Shown piece after piece: positions 1 to 8,573 of a DNA stretch of 64,000 nucleotides (positions are counted from its first letter, which is position 1; each line of letters begins with the position of its first letter). The stretch is from Bifidobacterium asteroides. GTDB lineage: Bacteria; Actinomycetota; Actinomycetes; Actinomycetales; Bifidobacteriaceae. A model generated the notes under the pieces. It did no database searches and was not told the DNA's origin. It saw only the letters and a list, made by a program, of their open reading frames with translations. The position numbers were made by a program, and so were the translations under genes. Location of the stretch: contig NZ_WKKW01000005.1 in the NCBI RefSeq assembly GCF_009683175.1, positions 1-64,000 on the forward strand, read 5' to 3'.

Positions 1-530
1 TGCCGAGTTGGCCATAGTTGTTTAATCCCCAGGCGTAGGTGTATCCGTCGCTGCCTACGGCCAGCGAATGGTGCCATCCGGCGCTGACCTGTATGGCTTT
101 GAGCCCTTTGCCCGGGTCAGTGGGGCTGGCGGGGTCGCGCACGCGCACAGGGAAAGACGAATCTGCTGTGCTGTTGTTGCCGAGTCGGCCATTGTCGTTC
201 CATCCCCAGGCGTAGACGTATCCGTTGCTGTCCAAGGCCAGTGAATGCTCGTCTCCGGCGCTGACCTGTATGGCCTTGAGTCCTTTGTTCGGGTCAGTGG
301 GGCTGGCGGGGTCGCGCACGCGCACAGGAACAGAGGAATTCGTTGTGGTGTTGTTGCCGAGCTGACCATGTTGGTTGATGCCCCAGGCGTATACGTATCC
401 GTCGCTACCCACGGCCAGCGAATGCCATTTTCCTGCGCTGACCTGCACATAGGTGAAGTCGGTCGGCACGCCTGCAGGTTTTCTCACTATGTTCGGCGTA
501 CTCCGGCTGTTAGTCGTTGCGTCGCCGAGC
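1..530 (-). repeat. Tandem 177-bp coding repeats (RCC1 units)
   Basis: Equivalent positions recur at 81, 258 and 435, exactly 177 bp (59 codons) apart, with a more diverged unit about 180 bp further on. The first two units share long identical stretches such as those beginning at 118 and 295. Because the unit length is a multiple of three, gain or loss of units by recombination would change protein length without breaking the frame. Confidence 0.85.
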
Positions 531-2675
531 TGACCATAGGTGTTGTCTCCCCATGCGTAGGCTTTCCCGTCGCTGCCCACCGCCAAGGAAAAAACATAGG
601 TATAGTATTTTGCTCCGCCGACCTGGTTGAATCTGATGCCGCTGGTGCTGTCTGGTGGGGTGATGGTGGTGGTTTCGTGGCCGAGCTGGCTGCCCTTGTC
701 GGGGTTGATTCTCCAGGAGGTGTTGGGGGTTTTGCTGGTCCATTTGGCGGTGAGGGTGAGATTTTCGGTGACGGGCTTGCTGAAGTCGTAGGCGACTTCG
801 TTGATGAACCATCCGTCGAACTGGTAGCCGCTGCGGGTCGGGTCGGGTGAGGGCCGTTGGACTCTCCCGTAGGGATAGGTAACTTGCTGGTCTCCGGGTT
901 TGGGGCTTCCTCCGTCTGTCTTGAAGGTGACCGTGGATGTGGAACTCTGTCGGATGTCCTTCAGAAGCGTTTGGTCTACCGTGTAGTTGAAGCTTCGGGT
1001 GAAGGGCTGGCCGTCCTGCCTGCCAGTCAGTGTGATGGTGACTGGTCCGGGCTGGCTTGCGGGCATTTCCGCCTGCCAGGAGCCGTCTGTTTTGTTGAGT
1101 GTCAGCGCCTGCCCGTCCAGGCTGGCTGATTCAAGAGTGGCCGCCTGGGTGGTGTTGACTTTTGCTGGCTTGTCTGGCTGGTTCTGGGTGTTGATGCTCC
1201 ACTGGTATAGGCTGCCCTGCCTGTCTAGGGCGGTGATCCTGCCGCCTGTAGTGGCGGTCTGTGTGTAGGACTGGTTCCCGTTGTCTGCGCGCGTGGGTGT
1301 TTCTCCGGGCTTCCAGGTCCAGATGTGGCCGTCCGTGCCGGTGATGACGGCCTGGTTCTTGTTGGCGGTGATCCGGCTGGCTTTCATGTTTTCCGGCAGG
1401 CCGGTGGTTGCGAGGCTTGTCTTGCCGTCGGCCAGGTAACAGGCCTGCCCGTTTGCGCCCAGGAGGAGGAACCCCTGGCTGAGGGCTTGGGCTTGGGTGA
1501 TGCGCATGCCCTGGTCTTGTCTGATGCGTTCGGGCTTGACGTTGGCGGTCCTGCTTGTGTTCCAGCTCCAGGCTTGCCCGTCCGTGTCCAGGGCGAGGGT
1601 CCGGCTGGCGGAGGCGACGGCCAGTGTTGCCTGGGTCTGTCCGGGCAGAACGGTCGTGGATTGCTCTGCCAATTTTTCGTTCTGGCTGTCGGTTTGGCCG
1701 GCTTGGAAGGCGTGGACCTGTCCCTGCCGGTCCACCGCCAGCAGCAGGTCGTCGCCCATGCTGATGCTGGTGAACCTGATGTTCTGCTTGGTGTCGAGGA
1801 TGGTGGGCGTGGATTGTCCGTTGGACCAGGTGTAGATCTGCTGGTCGGATCCTAATGCGGCCTGCCATTGGCTGCCGGCTGCGGCCAGCTGGTAGCGGAA
1901 TCCGTCGGGGGCCTGGGCGGGGGAGGGGATCTGCTTGGGTGTGCCGTCCTGTGCCCAGGTGTAGATGCGGCCGTCGCCGGTCAGACCGGTAAACTGGTCC
2001 CCTGCGGCTTGGATGCTCATGTAGTAGGGCTCTTGCAGGCTGGGCGGGCTGATGGTCAGCTGGGTGCCGATGGCGGGCCCGTGGTCCGGGCTCAGCGTCC
2101 AGTCCGTGGCTTTGCTCCATTTGGCTTTCAGTGTTGTGTCTTGGAGGATGGGAACCTGGAAGTCATAGGGCTGGCCGTCACGTGTCCACCCGTCGAACCG
2201 GAAGCCCTCACGTTGCGGGTTCTTTTGCGGAGGTGAGGCAAGCGTCCCGGTCTTCACGGTCGCCTGGGTGGGTTTGCTCCCGTCGGCCGGATCGAAGCGT
2301 ACCGTGTGCGTGGCTTGACCGTCCGTCTGCTGGGATGGTTTGGTTGAAGCGGAGTCTGCGCTGCCTGGACTGTCTGTCGACGGTGACGGGGCGTCTGGGC
2401 TGGATGTCGTGGGGTTTAGTGGCGAGGCGGTTGTCAGAGGCGAGGGCGAGGGAAGCGGAGTGCTGGATGCGCTGTTGGGGAGTGCGCCGGGGGTGTGCTC
2501 AGCTACGCGAGGGGTCTGACGACCCCCCCCCCCCCCCGCTAAATACAGGAGTGTCCGCCGGACTGGCGGACACGACATCGTCCGCGTTGGCGGACGCGAC
2601 ACCCAGGCCTGCCAGCAGGCCCAGCAGGACGATCGCCGTCGCCGATGCGCGACGCAGACGGGTACCCAGATGCAT
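1..2675 (-). CDS. Secreted RCC1-repeat / Listeria-Bacteroides-repeat surface protein, partial, frame broken at a poly-G tract
   Basis: Large exported protein whose 3' end lies outside the window. From the ATG at 2675 (GAAGGGG 9 nt upstream) a signal peptide is read: basic MHLGTRLRR, a hydrophobic core, and an AxA-type site near residue 30. A run of 15 G follows. In the frame of the signal peptide, translation ends at 2499 after 58 residues. The next frame is open without a stop from 2521 to position 1 (about 840 codons). It encodes a Ser/Thr/Pro-rich linker, a Listeria-Bacteroides repeat (GFRFDGW...LKAKWS), RCC1-like blades, a second such repeat (GYQFDGW...LTAKW) and at least four RCC1 units with YAWG and GQLG motifs. 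The intact body argues against a decayed pseudogene. Loss of one G (or gain of two) would join signal and body. A surface adhesin or glycan-contact role is inferred; any sortase motif would lie off-window. Confidence 0.85.
2523..2537. repeat. Poly-C/G mononucleotide tract (15 nt), putative phase-variation switch
   Basis: Fifteen consecutive C on the plus strand (G15 in the coding sense), just after the signal-peptide region of the RCC1 protein. With 15 G the signal-peptide frame stops at 2499; with 11, 14 or 17 G it would run into the long open frame. Homopolymers of this length slip readily during replication. A sequencing or assembly miscount of one base cannot be excluded from a consensus sequence. 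Confidence 0.9.
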
Positions 2676-2970
2676 GAAATCAATCCCCTTCACCAATGCC
2701 AAGCGGTATCAAGGCCTCCTGCCTATCAGCATTAACGTCTTTCAAGTCGATGAACCGTCGTTACTGCGGGCGTTAATCGCCCATAAAGTAGAAGCCAGTT
2801 ATCTCCCAACATCCCCAATTTTCACTTTACCACCAAGCCAACAGAGAACGCACGAAATGCAGAAGCGCGACGGTAGGCCTTAAACAACAGCTGATCCCAT
2901 CTTGCCTGGCAGATAGAATGAACACACAACACGTCACGGCCTCAGATTGACCGACAAGGAGTATGCCTAT
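2676..2970. other. Divergent intergenic region between RCC1 gene and aldo/keto reductase
   Basis: No gene is visible. On the minus strand an AGGAGG at 2720-2715 lies 12 nt before a TTG at 2702 in the signal-peptide frame; the ATG at 2675 has better spacing. On the plus strand TAGAAT at about 2912-2917 could be a -10 box for the reductase. The middle part (2700-2850) is noticeably more AT-rich than the surrounding genes. No clear -35 elements were found. Confidence 0.4.
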
Positions 2971-3810
2971 ATGACCGGAAACGTCACCGATACCTTCATC
3001 ACCCTCAACAACGGGGTCAGGATTCCCCAGCTGGGTCTTGGGGTCTTCCAAACACCCGATGGCGAGGCGACCAGCCAGGCCGTCACCTGGGCCCTGCAGG
3101 CGGGCTATCGCCACATCGACACCGCCATGATCTACGGTAACGAGCAGTCCGTGGGGGAGGGTCTGCGCCGCTCCGGGGTTGACCGGCGGGATGTCTTCCT
3201 GACCACCAAGCTCTGGAATGACGACATCCGTGCAGGGCGGGCCAAGGAGGCCTTCAAGGAGAGCCTGGACCGGCTGGGCGTGGACTACCTGGACCTCTAC
3301 CTGATCCACTGGCCCGCCAAGGGCTGGCAGCAGGCCTGGGAGGACATGGAGGAGCTCTACGCCCAGCGGCGGGTGCGGGCCATCGGGGTCTGCAACTTCC
3401 AGAAGCACCACCTGGACGAGCTGCACACCATCAGCGGCACCAAGCCGGCGGTCGACCAGATCGAGTCCTCGCCCCAGTTCGTCAACGACGACCTGATCGA
3501 CTACTGCCACGGCACCCTGCGTGTGGACGTGGAGGCCTACAGCCCCTTGGGCGGCACCGGCGGCAACCTGCTGGCCGACCCCAGGCTCAAGGCCATGGCC
3601 GAGCGCTACGATCGCTCCCCGGCACAGATCGTGCTGCGCTGGCACCTGCAGCGCGGGGTCATCGTCATCCCCAAGTCCACCCACAAGGAGCGGATCGAGC
3701 AGAACGCGCAGGTCTTCGACTTCGAGCTGAGCGATGAGGATATGAAGGCCATCACCGCCATGAACAGGGACGAGCGCACCGGCGCGGATCCCGACAACTT
3801 CAACTTCTGA
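2971..3810 (+). CDS. Aldo/keto reductase (2,5-diketo-D-gluconate reductase-like)
   Basis: NADPH-dependent carbonyl reductase of the aldo/keto reductase superfamily, 279 residues, the usual size for a single TIM barrel. The catalytic tetrad is complete: Asp50 (HIDTA), Tyr55 (IYGNE), Lys80 (LTTK) and His113 (LIHWP). The C-terminal part carries the cofactor-binding signature (VIPKSTHKERI). The ATG at 2971 was chosen because AAGGAG at 2956-2961 sits 9 nt upstream; an in-frame TTG at 2947 has no such site. It is a single gene, divergent from the surface-protein gene. The physiological substrate (sugar ketone, methylglyoxal or other aldehyde) cannot be read from sequence. Confidence 0.92.
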   Translation: MTGNVTDTFITLNNGVRIPQLGLGVFQTPDGEATSQAVTWALQAGYRHIDTAMIYGNEQSVGEGLRRSGVDRRDVFLTTKLWNDDIRAGRAKEAFKESLDRLGVDYLDLYLIHWPAKGWQQAWEDMEELYAQRRVRAIGVCNFQKHHLDELHTISGTKPAVDQIESSPQFVNDDLIDYCHGTLRVDVEAYSPLGGTGGNLLADPRLKAMAERYDRSPAQIVLRWHLQRGVIVIPKSTHKERIEQNAQVFDFELSDEDMKAITAMNRDERTGADPDNFNF

Positions 3811-3820
3811 CGTGGTGGTA

Positions 3821-3859
3821 CAGGAGGAGACCCGACCTTGAAGGCGGGGCCTCCTCCTG
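3821..3859. terminator. Hairpin between convergent genes
   Basis: CAGGAGGAG (3821-3829) pairs perfectly with CTCCTCCTG (3851-3859), with an inner CCCG/CGGG extension. It lies between the aldo/keto reductase and the convergent alarmone synthetase. There is no strong U-tract, so its termination strength is uncertain. Confidence 0.55.
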
Positions 3860-3928
3860 GGACCCGGCGGAAGCCCCAACCCTTCCACCTGGCCTGGTTC
3901 CTATGGTAAAGGATTTGTGAGGATTCAG

Positions 3929-4678
3929 CTAATTGGTATTGCCGCTGATGGCTTCGTCGTCGGTCTCCTGCTCCTGGGGCGAACCTGAGATGTCGCGGTG
4001 GATGGACTGCATCTGCACCTCGATGTTCTGCAGGGAGCGGGCGCAGTCCAGCAGGGTCTGCGAATGCTCGGCCAGGCGGGCGTCGGGCAGGTCGGACTTG
4101 TAGCGCAGCTGGTGCTCCAGGGAGGCCCAGTAGTCCATGGCGATGGTGCGGAACTGCACCTCGACCGGCGTGTAGTGGGGGCCAGAGGTCAGGAAGACCG
4201 GCACGGCGTAGATGACGTGCAGGCTGCGGTAGCCGTTCATCTTGGGGTTGCGGATGTAGTCCTTGACCCTCAGCACCTGGATGTCCGACTGGTCGGAGAG
4301 GTAGCGGGAGACCGAGTAGACGTCGTCCCGGTAGTTGCAGATGACGCGCACGCCGGCCACGTCGAAGATGTGATCGCGCACCGAGGGGATGGTGACGGGC
4401 AGGTTCTTGCGGTGCAGCTTGCCGATCAGGGAGTCCACGCTCTTGAGCCGGCGCTCCATGTGGTGGATGGGGTTGTGGCTGAACCGGACCTGGAATTCCG
4501 TGTCCAGCACGTCCAGCTTGGTCGAAATCTCGTACATGGCCCCCTCGTAGGTCTGCATGAGATTGACGAACTCCGTTATCTCGTCGATGTCCAGCTTGGG
4601 ACGGTCCTTTTCGTCCAAGTCCGACAGTCGCTGCTTCATTTCGGATGCGCTCATGGCACTGTTACGGTCGAGTATCAC
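3929..4678 (-). CDS. Small alarmone synthetase (GTP pyrophosphokinase family, YjbM/YwaC-like)
   Basis: Transfers pyrophosphate from ATP to GDP or GTP to make (p)ppGpp. The protein is 249 residues and consists of a RelA/SpoT synthetase fold with no HD hydrolase, TGS or ACT domain. Visible motifs are DVAGVRVIC (106-114), the nucleotide-binding KDYIRNPKMNGYRSLH (139-154) and EVQFRT (173-178) with its metal-binding Glu. The GTG at 4678 was selected because GGGAGG (4689-4684) lies 5 nt upstream; ATG at 4654 is an alternative without a good ribosome site. The gene is divergent from miaB. It complements the long bifunctional Rel at 42442, which would be needed to degrade its product unless another hydrolase exists. 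Confidence 0.88.
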   Translation of the reverse strand: MILDRNSAMSASEMKQRLSDLDEKDRPKLDIDEITEFVNLMQTYEGAMYEISTKLDVLDTEFQVRFSHNPIHHMERRLKSVDSLIGKLHRKNLPVTIPSVRDHIFDVAGVRVICNYRDDVYSVSRYLSDQSDIQVLRVKDYIRNPKMNGYRSLHVIYAVPVFLTSGPHYTPVEVQFRTIAMDYWASLEHQLRYKSDLPDARLAEHSQTLLDCARSLQNIEVQMQSIHRDISGSPQEQETDDEAISGNTN

Positions 4679-4758
4679 ATGAACCTCCCATGCCGCCGTT
4701 CGTAACCATGACTCATGGTACGCACAGGCCCCGATGGCCGCGGGACCCGACCTGCGCA

Positions 4759-4764
4759 TACAAT
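4759..4764 (+). promoter_or_regulatory. Putative -10 box (TACAAT) for miaB
   Basis: TACAAT ends 8 nt before the ATG at 4773, so a transcript from it would start at or next to the start codon. No recognisable -35 box. Confidence 0.45.
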
Positions 4765-4772
4765 CAGGGCTT

Positions 4773-6191
4773 ATGGAAGCAGGCGAGGGCATGAGCGCGA
4801 CCGCTCAGCGTAAGGACAGCAGGGGCGTCTACTATGTGCGGACCCTGGGCTGCCAGATGAACGAGCACGATTCCGAGCGGATCGCCGGGGTGCTCCGGGC
4901 CCAGGGCTACCAGCAGGCCACGCCCGAGCAGGTCCGCGCGCGCGAGGTGGACGTGATGGTGCTCAACACCTGCGCCGTGCGCGACAACGCCACCCAGCGC
5001 ATGTACGGGACCATCGGGCGCTGGCACAGGTTCAAGCAGCACAAGCCCGACACGCGCATCGCCGTGGGTGGCTGCATGGCCCAGAAGGACCGGGAGCGGA
5101 TCGTGAAGGCGGCGCCCTGGGTGGATGCGGTCTTCGGCACCAGGGACATCGGCTCGCTGCCCGGGCTTTTGGACAAGGCCCGCAAGGACGGGCGGCCCCA
5201 GGTGGGGGTTTCGCAGGAGCTGCGGGATCTGCCCGGGCGGCTGCCGGCGGTCAGGGCCTCGCGCTCGCAGGCCTGGGTGTCCATATCGGTCGGCTGCAAC
5301 AACACCTGCACCTTCTGCATCGTGCCCTCGGTGCGCGGGCGGGAGCGGGACCGGTCCATGGAAGACATCCTGCAGGAGGTTGAGGACTGCGTGCGCTCCG
5401 GTGCCCGCCAGGTGACCCTGCTGGGGCAGAACGTCAACTCCTACGGTTGGTCCACGGGGGACCGCTACGCCTTCGCCCGGCTCCTGCGCGCCTGCGGCGG
5501 GGTGCCCGGGCTGGAGCGGATCCGCTTCACCTCGCCCCATCCGGCGGCCTTCACCGACGATGTGATCGCCGCCATGGCCGAGACGCCCACGGTCATGCAC
5601 CAGCTGCACATGCCCCTGCAGTCGGGCTCCGACCGGATTCTGCGGGCCATGCGGCGCTCCTACCGGCCCCAGCGCTTTCTGCAGATACTGGACAAGGTGC
5701 GGGCTGCCATGCCCGATGCCCTGATCACCACCGACATCATCGTGGGCTTCCCCGGGGAGACCGAGGAGGACTTCCAGGCCACCATGGATGTAGTGCGCCG
5801 GGCGCGCTTCTCGTCGGCCTTTATCTTTGAGTATTCGCCTCGTCCGGGCACTCCAGCCGCGCGCATGCCCCAGCTGCCCAAGGCCGTGGTCCAGGACCGG
5901 TTCGAGCGGCTACAGGCCCTGCAGGAGTCCATCACCATGGAGCACATGCAGGCCTTCCTGGGTAAAGAGGTGGAAGTGCTGATTGGCGACGGGCACGGCC
6001 GTCACGACGGTAGCACCCATCGGGTGACCGGGCACGAGCGCACCGGGGTGCTGGTCCACGTCGGCGTGCCCCAGGGGATGCCTGCACCTAAGTCCGGGGA
6101 TCTCGTGACCTGCACCGTCACCCAGGCCGGGCCCCACTATTTGATCGCTGACCCGGATCCCCGGGCGGGGCAGGTCTATGACATCCGCTGA
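4773..6191 (+). CDS. miaB: tRNA-2-methylthio-N6-dimethylallyladenosine synthase MiaB
   Basis: Radical-SAM methylthiotransferase that adds the 2-methylthio group to i6A37 of tRNAs reading U-starting codons. With the start at 4773 the protein has 472 residues. The N-terminal methylthiotransferase domain carries Cys27, Cys67 and Cys101 (auxiliary Fe-S cluster). The radical SAM triad is Cys175-x3-Cys179-x2-Cys182 (GCNNTCTFC), and a C-terminal TRAM-type domain follows (about 400-465). ATGs also exist at 4734 and 4791; 4773 fits the TACAAT box as a leaderless start, but this is an inference. The 3' end overlaps miaA by 14 nt, which suggests one transcript carrying both steps of A37 modification. 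Confidence 0.95.
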   Translation: MEAGEGMSATAQRKDSRGVYYVRTLGCQMNEHDSERIAGVLRAQGYQQATPEQVRAREVDVMVLNTCAVRDNATQRMYGTIGRWHRFKQHKPDTRIAVGGCMAQKDRERIVKAAPWVDAVFGTRDIGSLPGLLDKARKDGRPQVGVSQELRDLPGRLPAVRASRSQAWVSISVGCNNTCTFCIVPSVRGRERDRSMEDILQEVEDCVRSGARQVTLLGQNVNSYGWSTGDRYAFARLLRACGGVPGLERIRFTSPHPAAFTDDVIAAMAETPTVMHQLHMPLQSGSDRILRAMRRSYRPQRFLQILDKVRAAMPDALITTDIIVGFPGETEEDFQATMDVVRRARFSSAFIFEYSPRPGTPAARMPQLPKAVVQDRFERLQALQESITMEHMQAFLGKEVEVLIGDGHGRHDGSTHRVTGHERTGVLVHVGVPQGMPAPKSGDLVTCTVTQAGPHYLIADPDPRAGQVYDIR

Positions 6192-7182
6192 CCCCCGCAT
6201 CGTCTCCATCGTGGGTCCCACAGCCTCGGGCAAGACCGCCCTGGGCGTGGCCCTGGCACAGGCTCTCCAAGCCCGCGGGCAGGAGGCTCATATCGTCAAT
6301 GCCGATGCCTACCAGATGTACCGGGGCATGGACGTGGGCACGGCCAAGCCTTCGGCAGGGGAGCGGCAGGCGGTGGTCCACCACCTTATCGACATCATCG
6401 AGCCGGAGGAGGCCATGAGCGTGGCCCGCTTCCAGGCCATGGCCCGGTCCCTGATAGCCGACCTGCGGGCGCAGGGAATCCGGCCCATTCTCGTCGGCGG
6501 CTCCGGGCTCTATACCCGGGCGGTCATCGACGATCTGTCCTTCCCCGGCACCGACCCGGCGGTCAGGGCCAGGCTGGAGGAGCGGGCCCAGGAGGAGGGA
6601 CCCGGGCTGCTCTTCCGCCAGCTGCAGGAGCGGGACCCGGAGGCTGCGGCCCGGATGGACCCTCGGAATGTGCGGCGGACCGTGCGGGCTCTGGAGGTCA
6701 TGGAGATCACCGGACGGCCCTATTCGGCCAGCCTGCCTCGGTACCGCTACCTGCTGCCCGCCCTGCAGCTGGGGCTGGATCTGCCCCGGGAGGAGCTGGA
6801 TCGCAGGATCGACCAGCGCACCCAGGTCATGCGCGACCAGGGGCTGGTCGATGAAGTGAGCCGGTTGCGCAACCGGCTGGGGACCACGGCCTCACGCGCC
6901 CTGGGCTATCAGCAGATTCTGGATTATTTGGACGGCCGCACCGATCTGGATGCCGCCTTCGGTCTGATAGCACAGAAGACCAAGCGCCTGGCCCGCAAGC
7001 AGATGGGCTGGTTCGGCCGGGACCCGCGCATCCACTGGCTGAATGCCCTGGCCCCGGACCTGGCCCGGCAGGCCCTGGACCTGGTGGACCAGGCCGACCA
7101 AGGCTGCTTCGACCAGGCGGATGCCCAGGCCGACCAGTCGGACCAGGGGAGGGTGACCAGACACCATCTGGGCGCGCTTTGA
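6178..7182 (+). CDS. miaA: tRNA dimethylallyltransferase MiaA
   Basis: Transfers a dimethylallyl group from DMAPP to N6 of adenosine 37, making the substrate of MiaB. The protein is 334 residues. The P-loop GPTASGKT is at 13-20, followed by the family-typical [16 protein letters not shown] segment, [10 protein letters not shown], and the C-terminal [14 protein letters not shown]. The start codon lies inside the end of miaB, indicating translational coupling. The last 30 or so residues are a low-complexity Asp/Gln-rich tail (repeated DQAD/DQ) unlike the catalytic core and probably disordered. The MerR promoter begins within the final codons. Confidence 0.95.
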   Translation: MTSADPRIVSIVGPTASGKTALGVALAQALQARGQEAHIVNADAYQMYRGMDVGTAKPSAGERQAVVHHLIDIIEPEEAMSVARFQAMARSLIADLRAQGIRPILVGGSGLYTRAVIDDLSFPGTDPAVRARLEERAQEEGPGLLFRQLQERDPEAAARMDPRNVRRTVRALEVMEITGRPYSASLPRYRYLLPALQLGLDLPREELDRRIDQRTQVMRDQGLVDEVSRLRNRLGTTASRALGYQQILDYLDGRTDLDAAFGLIAQKTKRLARKQMGWFGRDPRIHWLNALAPDLARQALDLVDQADQGCFDQADAQADQSDQGRVTRHHLGAL

Positions 7183-7208
7183 CTTCAAGTACTTGAAGTT
7201 CCTAGGCT
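7179..7208 (+). promoter_or_regulatory. MerR-type promoter with 18-bp palindromic operator
   Basis: TTGACT (7179-7184) and TAGGCT (7203-7208) are 18 bp apart, slightly longer than the usual 17. Almost the whole spacer is a perfect 18-bp palindrome, ACTTCAAGT/ACTTGAAGT (7182-7199). Known MerR-family activators bind a dyad between -35 and -10 of an over-long spacer and untwist it. The next gene encodes a MerR protein, so autoregulation is the natural reading. The transcript would begin next to the ATG at 7217. Confidence 0.75.
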
Positions 7209-7216
7209 GGACGGGT

Positions 7217-7738
7217 ATGACCACCATCACGCAGCCCCAGGCTGAAACCCAGACCGCCCAAAGCCAGCCCGACCAGGAATCAGGGCCCTGGTACACCATC
7301 CGCCAGGCCTCGCTCATGTCGGGGATGCCGGAGACCACCCTGCGCTACTACGAGACCATCGGCATCATTCCGCCCATCGCCAGGGACCCCTCATGCGGCC
7401 ACCGCTGCTACAGCCAGGATGATCTGGACCTGCTGGAGACCATCTCCTGCCTGAGCGCCACGGGCATGTCCCTGGAACACATGCGGGAGTATCTGGGCAA
7501 TCGTGCCGCGGGAGCAGAGGCCGCTGGACGGCAGATTGAGCTCCTGGCCGAGCAGGGACGACGGCTGGACCAGCGGATGGCCGACCTACGGGCGCGGAAG
7601 CGGTATGTGCAGCTCAAAATACAATACTGGGGGCACGTGCGCGACCACGACCAGGCCGGGGCGACAGAACTGATCAATCAGAGTGCCCAGATCATCCAGG
7701 CCGCCAAGCGCAGTGGCAACGAGCGGCTGGCAGGCTGA
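7217..7738 (+). CDS. MerR family transcriptional regulator
   Basis: 173-residue regulator. An N-terminal winged helix-turn-helix (about 26-95) contains the MerR hallmarks YTIRQAS, TLRYYETIGI and the arginine/tyrosine recognition wing (HRCYSQDDL). A dimerisation coiled coil follows (about 97-140). The short effector domain lacks a CueR/ZntR-like C-terminal metal loop; two Cys (60, 64) sit in the wing and one (78) in the second helix region. The start at 7217 immediately follows the TAGGCT box and no Shine-Dalgarno is visible. It stands alone between miaA and the convergent Fic gene, so targets besides itself are not evident. The AdhR/NmlR/YraB-type subgroup is possible but not shown. Confidence 0.88.
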   Translation: MTTITQPQAETQTAQSQPDQESGPWYTIRQASLMSGMPETTLRYYETIGIIPPIARDPSCGHRCYSQDDLDLLETISCLSATGMSLEHMREYLGNRAAGAEAAGRQIELLAEQGRRLDQRMADLRARKRYVQLKIQYWGHVRDHDQAGATELINQSAQIIQAAKRSGNERLAG

Positions 7739-7762
7739 GGCTGCCGGGCTGAGGCTGGCAGC

Positions 7763-8473
7763 TCAGTGGGCTGGACCCTGGTCCCATCCGGCTATCAGAA
7801 ATATTCTGGTTGGGTTGACCGGGCGGACCATGCCTGCAATCAGGGTCTGCAGATCGTCGGTGTTGCCTCGGAGCGCTCGCCGGACGGCCCGGCGGTGGGC
7901 GGTCGGATCAGCCCGTCCCCAGTCCAGGTCCCAGCCGGCGTCGTGGGACAGGCGCGAGAGGAAGATGCGCAGGGTCATGCCGTCACAGTCGGCGAAGGGA
8001 TGCAGGTAGGAAAGCTCGTCATAGTAATGGGCCAAGCGCTCCACGAAGACCGGACGGTCCAGGCTGGCCAGGTTGCGTTCGGCCGCCAGCTCCTGGCCAA
8101 TGGCCGCGGCTCCCTGCTCCAGCATGGTCGCTGGATACAGACTGGCGTCGTCGTCTGGTTGAGGTCGGCGCAGCACTCGCTCTTCCGGCAGGCTGGGCAG
8201 CAGCCGGCGGTGGATGGCTCGCAGCTCGTCAAGATCGCCCTCAGATGCCCAAGGCCGCTGACAGATCAGGATGGTTCGCAGAAAGAGGGCATCCGTCAGG
8301 GCATCCGCCTTGGCCTCCAAGCGCCGGGCCTGGTCGGACAGCGCTTCGGCCTGCCTTCTGCCCGCCATAAAGTCGCTTGCCGCCTGCAGGGCCGGAGGGC
8401 CGGGCTGACGGTCATCAAGAAGCAGGTTGCGCAGGGCGAAAGCCACGGCGCTCTGACGTTCGGCTGGTGTCAT
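7763..8473 (-). CDS. Fic/DOC family protein with degenerate active-site motif
   Basis: Fic proteins transfer AMP or other phosphate-containing groups from a nucleotide to a protein side chain. This one is 236 residues, mostly helical, with the Fic core at about 95-215. The expected motif HPFx(D/E)GNGRxxR is represented by HPFADCDGMTLR at 158-169. The catalytic His, the acidic residue, one Gly and the last Arg are kept, but GN is replaced by CD and the first Arg by Met. That may abolish or change nucleotide use. The ATG at 8473 was chosen because TAGCAT lies 7 nt upstream and there is no ribosome site. It is convergent with the MerR gene and divergent from ftsK. No antitoxin-like partner is adjacent. 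Confidence 0.75.
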   Translation of the reverse strand: MTPAERQSAVAFALRNLLLDDRQPGPPALQAASDFMAGRRQAEALSDQARRLEAKADALTDALFLRTILICQRPWASEGDLDELRAIHRRLLPSLPEERVLRRPQPDDDASLYPATMLEQGAAAIGQELAAERNLASLDRPVFVERLAHYYDELSYLHPFADCDGMTLRIFLSRLSHDAGWDLDWGRADPTAHRRAVRRALRGNTDDLQTLIAGMVRPVNPTRIFLIAGWDQGPAH

Positions 8474-8480
8474 GCCAACG

Positions 8481-8486
8481 ATGCTA
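8481..8486 (-). promoter_or_regulatory. Putative -10 box (TAGCAT) for the Fic gene
   Basis: TAGCAT on the minus strand ends 7 nt before the ATG at 8473, matching the leaderless arrangement seen elsewhere in the window. The -35 is weak (TTTCAG-like). Confidence 0.4.
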
Positions 8487-8558
8487 GCCCTGGCGGCCCC
8501 CGTCTGAAAGAGTTGTGCACACTGACCCGGCGGGCCCGATGCGGACCGGGGTTCTGGG

Positions 8559-8564
8559 TAGGCT
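8559..8564 (+). promoter_or_regulatory. Putative -10 box (TAGGCT) for ftsK
   Basis: TAGGCT, identical to the box before the MerR gene and the prenyl synthase gene, lies 9 nt before the ftsK start codon. Confidence 0.4.
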
Positions 8565-8573
8565 GAAAGGGTT

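Noticed and set aside
1-530. Repeats as a CRISPR array
   Set aside because: The 177-bp units are coding, contiguous and codon-phased; there are no short repeats with unique spacers.
245-850. Long plus-strand open frame opposite the RCC1 gene
   Set aside because: It is the complement of the repeat-coding strand; the minus frame gives recognisable RCC1 and Listeria-Bacteroides repeats, this one gives none.
1131-2120. Minus-strand open frame encoding an Arg/His/Pro-rich protein
   Set aside because: Out of frame with the RCC1 body; its composition is typical of an alternative frame in GC-rich DNA.
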